A stretch of 5,015 nucleotides of DNA from JBLIAZ01 sp047632015 (GTDB lineage Bacteria > Bacteroidota > Bacteroidia > Flavobacteriales_C > GCA-002722245). Under the pieces are notes generated by a model. It was not told where the DNA came from. It did not search any database and was given only the letters and a program-made list of their open reading frames with translations. The DNA lies in assembly GCA_047632015.1 (NCBI GenBank), contig JBLIBC010000217.1, positions 1 to 5,015 of the forward strand. Reading direction: 5' to 3'. The position numbers and the translations under genes were made by a program. Shown here one piece after another: positions 1-5,015 of the stretch (position 1 is the first letter of the stretch; every line of letters begins with the position of its first letter).

Positions 1-381
1 GTTAGGTACTTGGACGGTGGAGTTGCAGTGGCGAATTTTCCTTTAGCTACTTCCGAAACATACAAAAATAAAACAGGAAACAGAGTAGAGCAAACCGAAT
101 GGCATAACATTGTTCTGTGGAGAGGATTGGCTGAGATAACTGAGAAGTACTTGAAAAAAGGTAGCCAAGTGTACGTTGAAGGGAAAATAAGAACCCGTAC
201 TTGGGACGATAAGGACGGAATAAAAAGATATACTACGGAAATTGTAGCTGATAACATGACCATGCTAGGAGGACGGAGAGACGGTGGCGCTGCCGCACAA
301 CCAAGTGATCAAAATGAAAGTAATGCAACTCAAAATACTGCGTCTTCTCCGGAGTCGGAATCAGACGATTTACCTTTTTAA
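1..381 (+). CDS. ssb: Single-stranded DNA-binding protein SSB, 5' partial
   Basis: SSB coats single-stranded DNA in replication, recombination and repair and recruits partner enzymes through its C-terminal tip. The frame is open from base 1 (VRYLDGG...), giving 126 visible residues. Bacterial SSBs have about 20 more residues before this point, so the gene is cut by the window edge; the TTG at base 10 is the internal leucine of the conserved RYLDGG stretch, not a start. The OB-fold signatures are clear: the TEWHNIVLW segment carrying the two DNA-stacking tryptophans, then KKGSQVYVEGKIRTRTW, then RYTTEIVAD and MLGGR. A disordered Gly/Asn/Ser/Glu-rich linker follows, and the protein ends in the canonical acidic tip DDLPF, so the 3' end is intact (TAA at 379-381). 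It is followed 10 bp later by gldE, a conserved arrangement in Bacteroidota, and is probably co-transcribed with it. Identification is secure from sequence motifs. Confidence 0.96.
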   Translation, partial: VRYLDGGVAVANFPLATSETYKNKTGNRVEQTEWHNIVLWRGLAEITEKYLKKGSQVYVEGKIRTRTWDDKDGIKRYTTEIVADNMTMLGGRRDGGAAAQPSDQNESNATQNTASSPESESDDLPF

Positions 382-391
382 AATTAAGTAA

Positions 392-1729
392 TTGCCAGAC
401 CCTATAAGTTCCTTTATTTCAATACAAACATTCCTGGCAACAAGTAGCTTGTTCTCGCAAGGCGAAGTGATTATGTTGGTGTTGATGTTCATGTCAATGC
501 TGTTTTTGCTGGTAATGTCGGCATTTATTTCGGCTTCAGAAGTAGCTTTTTTTTCACTAAAGAAAGCACAAATTCAAGGGTTATCAGAACATAAAAATAA
601 AGCAGGTAAAATTGCTACTGATTTGGTTAAAAACCCTAAAAAACTACTTACCACTATTTTAATATTTAATAACACCATTAACATTGGATTTGTTTTGTTG
701 TCTTATATGTTTTTCGGAGAACTTTTTCCTGCTAAAGCTGATGAGGGTTTTGTTATAGGGATTCAGATATTTTTTGTTACTCCAATGTTGGTGTTATTTG
801 GAGAAATTATCCCTAAAATTTACGCCACAAAAAAAGGGATAAAGATAATCCTAGTGATGGCTAGGCCAATTTTATTTTTAAGTGTGGTGTTTCATTTGTT
901 TTCTAAAATTCTAATTGCAATATCTAGTTTATTTGACAAAGTATTTAAAGAAGAGAAAAGGAATCTTTCGGTAGCTGAATTATCGAAAGTTCATGACATT
1001 GTGGAGAATCATCAAGGAAACGAACAAGAACAAAAAATGCTTGATGGTATTTTGGAATTTGGAAACACCGATGTTAAAATGGTTATGAAACCAAGGGTTG
1101 ACGTTACAGCGATTGATATTGCGCAATCTTTCCCTGAAGTAAAAAAGCTTATTTTATCAAGTGGGTTTTCAAGGATTCCTGTTTATGAAAGTAGTTTTGA
1201 TGAGATAAAAGGATTGTTGTATGTCAAAGATTTATTGCCTCATTTAAATAAAGGGGATGAATTTGATTGGCAATTAATTGTAAGACAGCCATTTTTTGTT
1301 CCAGAAAATAAAAAGCTAGATGACTTGCTGATTGCATTCCAGGAAAAGAAAATTCACTTAGCAATTGTTATAGATGAGTATGGTGGAACGTCAGGCATAG
1401 TTACTATGGAAGACGTGCTAGATGAAATCATAGGTGATATTAGAAATGAATTTGACGATGATGAATTAGAATATTCAAGGTTAGATGATCACACTTTTGT
1501 GTTAGAGGGAAAAATTCAATTAAAAGATTTGTATCGAATTTTAGAGATAGAGGGTGACGATTTTGATCAAGTAAAGGGTGACTCAGACACTGTTGCAGGG
1601 TTTGTGCTAGAGCAAAAAGGGGATTTCCCCAAAAAAGGAGAACAGATTACTTTTAATAATTATGTTTTTACCATGGAGGCAATGGACAAGAAAAGGATTA
1701 AAAGGGTGAAATTGGAAATTAAAAAATAA
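392..1729 (+). CDS. gldE: Gliding motility-associated protein GldE (DUF21/CBS/CorC-HlyC membrane protein)
   Basis: This is a 445-residue inner-membrane protein of the CNNM/CorC (HlyC) superfamily. Visible parts in order: a short N-terminus (PDPISS), hydrophobic segments at about 28-49, 85-107, 119-140 and 148-180 forming the DUF21 domain (with SASEVAFFSL, TTILIFNNTINI and GEIIPK), a CBS-domain pair at about 230-352 (MKPRVDV, then VIDEYGGTSGIVTMEDVLDEI), and a C-terminal CorC/HlyC domain at about 365-443. Family relatives act in Mg2+/Co2+ transport; GldE is tied to gliding in Flavobacterium, where it sits beside gldD, but its biochemical role is not settled. The start is a TTG directly after an in-frame TAA (389-391), so no longer start exists. 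I prefer it because PDPxSS resembles the usual GldE N-terminus; the next ATG (473, Met28) would remove that and begin within the first membrane segment. No Shine-Dalgarno sequence is visible. A generic CorC-like transporter is the alternative name; the ssb/gldD context favours GldE. Confidence 0.93.
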   Translation: MPDPISSFISIQTFLATSSLFSQGEVIMLVLMFMSMLFLLVMSAFISASEVAFFSLKKAQIQGLSEHKNKAGKIATDLVKNPKKLLTTILIFNNTINIGFVLLSYMFFGELFPAKADEGFVIGIQIFFVTPMLVLFGEIIPKIYATKKGIKIILVMARPILFLSVVFHLFSKILIAISSLFDKVFKEEKRNLSVAELSKVHDIVENHQGNEQEQKMLDGILEFGNTDVKMVMKPRVDVTAIDIAQSFPEVKKLILSSGFSRIPVYESSFDEIKGLLYVKDLLPHLNKGDEFDWQLIVRQPFFVPENKKLDDLLIAFQEKKIHLAIVIDEYGGTSGIVTMEDVLDEIIGDIRNEFDDDELEYSRLDDHTFVLEGKIQLKDLYRILEIEGDDFDQVKGDSDTVAGFVLEQKGDFPKKGEQITFNNYVFTMEAMDKKRIKRVKLEIKK

Positions 1730-2310
1730 TGCGAAGTTTATTAAAATACATTTTGATATTTACACTGTTGATTGTTGTTGCAATGTCTTGCGACAATGAG
1801 GTTGTGCAACCAAAACCTTCTGGGTATTATAGAATTGATTTGCCTACACCAGAATACAACCTTTGGTCAGCTGCTTGCCCTTTTGAGTTTAAACTTTCCA
1901 AACATGCGAGCATGATTCGTAGTAAAAAGAACAAGTCAAATTGTTATTTTGATCTTGAATATCCTCAGTTTAATGCCACTATTTACTTGTCCTATTTACC
2001 AGTGAAAAATAATTTAAAATCATTGATAGATCAAGAATACTCAATGCGTGAAAAACACAATTCTTTTTCAAATGGGGGAGATGAAAGACTGTATAGAGAC
2101 CAAGAGAGTAAAGTCAGTGCTATGCTGTTCGACATGAAAGGAGTAAAAGCTGCCACGCCATTGCAATTTTTTGTAACTGACAGTGTCAATCATTTTTTCA
2201 GGGGAGCATTGTATTTTTATAATGCTCCAAACAACGATTCTTTAGCGCCAGTTATCAATTACATTCGTCAAGACATAGACACTTTAGTTGCCACCTTTAA
2301 ATGGAGATGA
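1729..2310 (+). CDS. gldD: Gliding motility lipoprotein GldD
   Basis: GldD is a cell-envelope lipoprotein required for gliding in Flavobacterium johnsoniae and associated with type IX secretion/motility machinery; its exact molecular function is unknown. This copy is 193 residues, the normal length. It begins with a lipoprotein signal peptide: basic MRSLLK, a hydrophobic core at 8-18, then a lipobox-like AMSC with Cys21 as the predicted lipidated residue, followed by DNE. The family signature comes next, QPKPSGYYRIDLPTPEY at about 27-43, followed by CPFEF and a folded region ending in FKWR. Cys50 and Cys72 lie in the mature part and could form a disulfide. The ATG overlaps the gldE stop codon by one base (TAATG), which indicates translational coupling and co-transcription with gldE. 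No other in-frame ATG near the signal peptide fits better. The TGA stop is at 2308-2310. Identification rests on the PKPxGYxRIDLP motif plus position after gldE. Confidence 0.94.
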   Translation: MRSLLKYILIFTLLIVVAMSCDNEVVQPKPSGYYRIDLPTPEYNLWSAACPFEFKLSKHASMIRSKKNKSNCYFDLEYPQFNATIYLSYLPVKNNLKSLIDQEYSMREKHNSFSNGGDERLYRDQESKVSAMLFDMKGVKAATPLQFFVTDSVNHFFRGALYFYNAPNNDSLAPVINYIRQDIDTLVATFKWR

Positions 2311-2351
2311 ACGGAAATAAGTAGTGTTAGAACCTTGCTGTAAATTTGAAT
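2311..2351. other. Convergent intergenic spacer, no clear terminator
   Basis: This short spacer separates the stop codon of gldD from the stop codon of the minus-strand sugar kinase. I see no GC-rich hairpin followed by a T-run on either strand. The only symmetric element is an AT-only imperfect palindrome at 2341-2354 (TAAATTTGAATTTA), which overlaps the kinase stop codon and is too weak to call as an intrinsic terminator. The convergent transcripts may therefore overlap or end by other means. Confidence 0.6.
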
Positions 2352-3197
2352 TTAAACTTTTACTTGACTGTGGTATTCAATCAGTTTTGCAATTGGTGCT
2401 TTAATTACCAAACCAATTGTTGCATTGTGTTTTTTTGCTACTTCTTGTAATACATCTTTAAAGTAAAAAGCAATTGAGCCAATAAAATTCACAGGTATTT
2501 TTTCGTAGCTGTCATACTTGTGAATATGACGTTTGAAAAATTCATCAAAACTGTCTAAGATAATTTGCTTGATGGCTTTGTTGCTTTTGTTCTCAATTAA
2601 AAATTTTGCAAACGTAGCCAAGTAAGAGTTTGGAGCGCCATGAGCGTATATGTCGTCCAACAACATGTCTCTTGATATATTGTATGTCCTTTCAAGTTTT
2701 TGAGCCATGTCTTTAGGTAGCTCATTGTAAAAATAACATTTGATCAACTCCTTTCCTAAATGACTTCCTGAACCTTCATCACCAAGTAAAAAACCTAAAC
2801 TAGGGTTGTTTGCAATGACATAAGTTCCGTCATACATACAGGTGTTTGAGCCAGTACCAAGTATGCAGGCGATTCCTGGAGTTTTTCCGCATAATGCACG
2901 AGCGGAGGCCAGTAAATCATGTTCAACTTCAATGATGGTGTTTGGGAAATGATGCTTAATAGCATCCTCAACGGATTTGCATTTTTCCTCGTTGCTACAT
3001 CCTGCTCCGTAGAAGTACAATTCTGTGACGTCGTTTAAATCAAATCCTTTAAAATCTTCATTTAATATTTCCGTGATTTGTTCAGTGGAATAAAAGTAAG
3101 GGTTGAATCCTCTTGTTTGTATGTTTTTAACAACGGTGGAACCATCGGTAAAACTCCAATCGGTTTTAGTAGAACCCATATCGGCAATTACAATCAT
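2352..3197 (-). CDS. N-acetylglucosamine kinase-like protein, BadF/BadG/BcrA/BcrD ATPase family
   Basis: This 281-residue cytoplasmic protein of the ASKHA (actin/sugar kinase/Hsp70) fold is predicted to phosphorylate N-acetylglucosamine or a related amino sugar with ATP, salvaging cell-wall or chitin sugars. Seen motifs: phosphate-1 loop IADMGSTKTDW at 4-14, the connecting FYGAGC at 62-67, HDLLASARAL at 93-102 whose Asp94 matches the position of the presumed catalytic base, phosphate-2 loop ILGTGSNTCMYDG at 112-124, GFLLGDEGSGSHLG at 135-148 (substrate/nucleotide site), and the adenosine-motif-like FIGSIAFYF at 238-246. Length is typical of Bacteroidota members. The ATG is preceded by A-rich DNA (AACAAAAAAAC) rather than a Shine-Dalgarno sequence, as is usual in this phylum. 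The start is supported because the phosphate-1 loop begins only a few residues in. It stands alone here, convergent with gldD and divergent from the protease gene. Glucosamine or MurNAc kinase activity cannot be excluded from sequence. Confidence 0.9.
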   Translation of the reverse strand: MIVIADMGSTKTDWSFTDGSTVVKNIQTRGFNPYFYSTEQITEILNEDFKGFDLNDVTELYFYGAGCSNEEKCKSVEDAIKHHFPNTIIEVEHDLLASARALCGKTPGIACILGTGSNTCMYDGTYVIANNPSLGFLLGDEGSGSHLGKELIKCYFYNELPKDMAQKLERTYNISRDMLLDDIYAHGAPNSYLATFAKFLIENKSNKAIKQIILDSFDEFFKRHIHKYDSYEKIPVNFIGSIAFYFKDVLQEVAKKHNATIGLVIKAPIAKLIEYHSQVKV

Positions 3198-3229
3198 GTT
3201 TTTTTGTTAAATTAAGAGTTACTGTCGTC

Positions 3230-3260
3230 GTAAATTACACATTCTTATAACCGAAAACAA
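3230..3260 (-). promoter_or_regulatory. Candidate promoter of the sugar kinase gene
   Basis: Read on the minus strand, a TTG (complement of 3258-3260) is followed after 20 bases by TAATTTAC (complement of 3230-3237). The Bacteroidota housekeeping promoter is TTG, about 19 bases, then TAnnTTTG. The -33 part and spacing fit, but the -7 part differs at its last two bases. A start a few bases downstream would leave a leader of roughly 25-30 nt before the ATG. This is inference from pattern only; AT-rich spacers give such matches by chance. Confidence 0.3.
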
Positions 3261-3322
3261 GATGTCGTTAAAAAATCAGAAAGAAATTTTTATTCCAGGT
3301 GCTGTATTCCTAAAGTATTAAA

Positions 3323-3339
3323 TTCCTTTGCTACCTTAG
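3323..3339 (+). promoter_or_regulatory. Candidate -7 promoter region of the protease gene
   Basis: Two overlapping candidates each differ by one base from the Bacteroidota -7 consensus TAnnTTTG: TTCCTTTG at 3323-3330 and TACCTTAG at 3332-3339. They lie just before the ATG at 3345, so transcription from either would give a very short or leaderless mRNA. Neither has a TTG at the expected distance upstream, so this is a weak call. Confidence 0.2.
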
Positions 3340-3344
3340 CGACT

Positions 3345-5015
3345 ATGAATTTTAACAAAAAAACCAAAAGGTTCAACCCTATACTCTTGCTTTTAATTGC
3401 CGTTTGTTTTGCTGCCTGTGGCATGGTGATTTCAAAATCAGTAACCTCCAACAAAGACACGAAAACAGGTGATTTAATTGCTAAATTGGTACGGAATACT
3501 CACTATAATCAACTGCAAATCAACGATGATTTCTCAAAAAATGCTTTTGATGCTTTGTTAGATTACAGTGATCCAAACAAACGTTTTTTTATTCAAAAAG
3601 ACATTGATGCTTTAAGAAAACACGAGTTGTTAGTGGATGATTACTTTATTCAAAGTGACCTAGCATTTTTTGATGATTTTTTTCCGTTAATTGAAAAACG
3701 TGAAATGAAAATTGAAAAACTCATTTTTAAAATTCTAGAAAACCCAATTGAATTTGATGAAATGTCAGACGTTCAAACTGATCCAGATTCATTGTCGTAC
3801 TGTAAAACAGAAAAAGAGTTAAAGAAAAGATGGCGAAAGAATTTGGCTTTCATGATTAACGACAAATTGTATTACCTGGAAAAAAAACAAAAGAATGATA
3901 CGACCACATCTGACACTGTAAAAGTGATAAAGACACTGGCTGAGTTGGAAATTCAAGCTAGGGAACAAATTTTGAAAAGGCATAAAGAATGGTTTAAAAG
4001 ATTGTCGAAACTAGAAAAGGATGATCGTTTATCAAATTACTTTAACGCATTGTTATCTGTGTATTGCCCTCACACACAGTATTATCCGCCAAAAGATAAG
4101 GAGGATTTTGATATTGGTTTCACTGGGAAATTGGAAGGGATAGGTGCTACACTTTCCATGAGGGACGGCTACATCAAAGTGGAGAAAATTGTGGCTGGAA
4201 GTGCTAGTTGGAAAGCAGGTGATTTAAAAGCAGGTGACTTAATATTGGAAGTTGCCCAAGGCGACGAACCTCCAGTTGATGTATATGACATGAGATTAGA
4301 CAAGGCTGTAAGATTAATTCGAGGTCCAAAGGGAACAGAGGTTAGGCTTACCATAAAAAAAGTGTCAGGTAATACTGAAGTTATTTCAATTATTCGTGAT
4401 TTAGTAGTGATTGCTGAGACCTATGCGAAATCCGTACTATTAAAAGATACTTCAAGCAATGATCAATTTGGATACATTCATTTAGCAAGTTTTTATGCTG
4501 ATTTTAACAACAGGAATGGTAGACGTTGTTCTAAAGATGTGTTAAAGGAATTAAGAGCATTGAAAAAGCACAATGTTAAAGCAGTAATTTTGGACTTGAG
4601 AAACAATGGTGGTGGGTCACTTACTGATGCTATAGAAATGGCTGGATATTTTATTAAAGCAGGTCCAATTGTTCAAGTTGATGGTGTTGGTGAGGATCCA
4701 AAAGTTTATTCAGATGTGAATCCTTTGGTACAGTACCAAGGAGGATTAATTGTAATGGTGAATGAGTTCAGCGCATCGGCGTCTGAAATTTTTGCTGCTG
4801 CAATTCAAGATTATAAAAGAGGGGTGGTGATTGGAACAAACACTTACGGTAAGGGAACTGTTCAACGTTTTTACCCATTAAAACAAGTTGCAAAGGCTTA
4901 CGATGTGGATTTGAAAGGAGAAGAGATTGGAGAAGTTAAAGAAACCATCGCTAAATTTTTTAGAATAAATGGAGGTGCTACGCAATTGCGAGGAGTAGCA
5001 CCAGATGTCGTTTTG
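3345..5015 (+). CDS. prc: Carboxy-terminal (tail-specific) protease Prc/Tsp, S41 family, 3' partial
   Basis: The frame is open from ATG 3345 to the window end (557 residues, no stop). Prc/Tsp proteases act in the periplasm and degrade or trim proteins from exposed C-terminal tails. Parts in order: a signal or anchor segment at about 12-24 ending in FAAC (Cys25), a helical Tsp N-terminal domain at about 40-235 (with DYSDPNKRFFIQKDID), a PDZ domain at about 257-342 (LEGIGATL, then GDLILEV and VRLIRGPKGTEV), and the S41 core with VILDLRNNGGGSLTDA at 414-429, EFSASASEIFAAAIQDY and TYGKGTVQ. Comparison with E. coli Prc places the catalytic Ser at 478 and Lys at 503, exactly 25 residues apart as in E. 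coli (452/477); Asp489 matches the third important residue. The visible end, KFFRINGGATQLRGVAPDVVL, is also Prc-like. The C-terminal DUF3340-type region, probably 130-170 residues, is beyond the edge. A Cys replaces the usual Asp in the DPHT motif (CPHT, residues 241-244). No Shine-Dalgarno sequence is seen. Confidence 0.94.
   Translation, partial: MNFNKKTKRFNPILLLLIAVCFAACGMVISKSVTSNKDTKTGDLIAKLVRNTHYNQLQINDDFSKNAFDALLDYSDPNKRFFIQKDIDALRKHELLVDDYFIQSDLAFFDDFFPLIEKREMKIEKLIFKILENPIEFDEMSDVQTDPDSLSYCKTEKELKKRWRKNLAFMINDKLYYLEKKQKNDTTTSDTVKVIKTLAELEIQAREQILKRHKEWFKRLSKLEKDDRLSNYFNALLSVYCPHTQYYPPKDKEDFDIGFTGKLEGIGATLSMRDGYIKVEKIVAGSASWKAGDLKAGDLILEVAQGDEPPVDVYDMRLDKAVRLIRGPKGTEVRLTIKKVSGNTEVISIIRDLVVIAETYAKSVLLKDTSSNDQFGYIHLASFYADFNNRNGRRCSKDVLKELRALKKHNVKAVILDLRNNGGGSLTDAIEMAGYFIKAGPIVQVDGVGEDPKVYSDVNPLVQYQGGLIVMVNEFSASASEIFAAAIQDYKRGVVIGTNTYGKGTVQRFYPLKQVAKAYDVDLKGEEIGEVKETIAKFFRINGGATQLRGVAPDVVL

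Larger units (their letters stand above)
3198..3344. other. Divergent intergenic region between sugar kinase and protease genes
   Basis: This 147-bp AT-rich spacer separates two divergently transcribed genes and must hold both of their promoters. Candidate Bacteroidota-type elements are listed separately. I see no tRNA, hairpin terminator or riboswitch-like structure. A 19-codon open frame (3262-3321) is present but unsupported. Confidence 0.8.

Noticed and set aside
10..12. TTG at base 10 as the ssb start codon
   Set aside because: The frame is open back to base 1, and VRYLDGG is conserved internal SSB sequence, so the true start lies upstream of the window.
547..554. Run of eight T bases inside gldE, considered as a possible frameshift site
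   Set aside because: The reading frame continues intact with clear family motifs on both sides (SASEVAFFSL), so there is no sign of a frameshift.
2341..2354. Palindrome TAAATTTGAATTTA as a bidirectional terminator
   Set aside because: The stem is only A-T pairs with a two-base gap and no adjoining T-run; it would be too unstable and such patterns are common by chance in AT-rich DNA.
3262..3321. A 19-codon ATG open frame in the divergent spacer ahead of the protease
   Set aside because: It is too short to judge, has no ribosome-binding signal or recognisable motif, and lies where promoters are expected; only conservation across relatives could support it.
4212..4241. Two tandem 15-bp copies with one mismatch, encoding KAGDL-KAGDL
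   Set aside because: The segment fits the conserved GxLkxGD turn of PDZ domains and the domain is of about normal length, so it is probably chance similarity within a conserved motif, not a recent duplication.
4169..4354. Minus-strand 61-codon open frame
   Set aside because: It lies entirely antisense to the PDZ-coding part of the protease gene, has no recognisable motif and a low-complexity Ser/Pro/Ala composition; it is a shadow frame.

Overview
This is an AT-rich window with compact gene spacing from what looks like a member of the Bacteroidota, most likely the Flavobacteriia/Flavobacteriales. The strongest evidence is the order ssb, gldE, gldD: GldD and GldE are gliding-motility-associated proteins known essentially only from this phylum. 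The absence of Shine-Dalgarno sequences, the A-rich DNA just upstream of start codons and the adjacent Bacteroidota-type BadF-family sugar kinase agree with this. The genus cannot be named from the sequence alone.

Layout. Bases 1-2310 carry three tightly packed plus-strand genes: the 3' part of ssb (its first ~20 codons lie outside the window), gldE (a polytopic DUF21/CBS/CorC-HlyC membrane protein, probable TTG start) and gldD (an outer-envelope lipoprotein whose ATG overlaps the gldE stop by one base). Their spacing, 10 bp and then a 1-base overlap, implies one transcript whose promoter is off the left edge. A 41-bp convergent spacer without a convincing terminator separates gldD from a minus-strand BadF/BadG-type N-acetylglucosamine kinase (2352-3197). 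A 147-bp divergent spacer (3198-3344) holds plausible but weak Bacteroidota-type promoter elements. A large plus-strand gene then begins at 3345 and runs open past the right edge (557 codons visible). It encodes a Prc/Tsp-type tail-specific protease with an N-terminal helical domain, a PDZ domain and an S41 Ser-Lys catalytic core.

How the genes relate. SSB serves DNA replication and repair. GldE and GldD are linked in this phylum to gliding and the type IX secretion/motility machinery of the envelope. The sugar kinase probably salvages GlcNAc or related amino sugars from cell-wall turnover or chitin. The protease probably performs quality control or processing in the periplasm. Apart from the first three, these look like housekeeping genes that happen to be neighbours. 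I looked for mobile elements, CRISPR arrays, RNA genes, defence or toxin-antitoxin modules and unusual repeats and saw none. I do not see evidence for a new biological system here. The observations below concern start sites, one substituted motif, lipidation and gene order.
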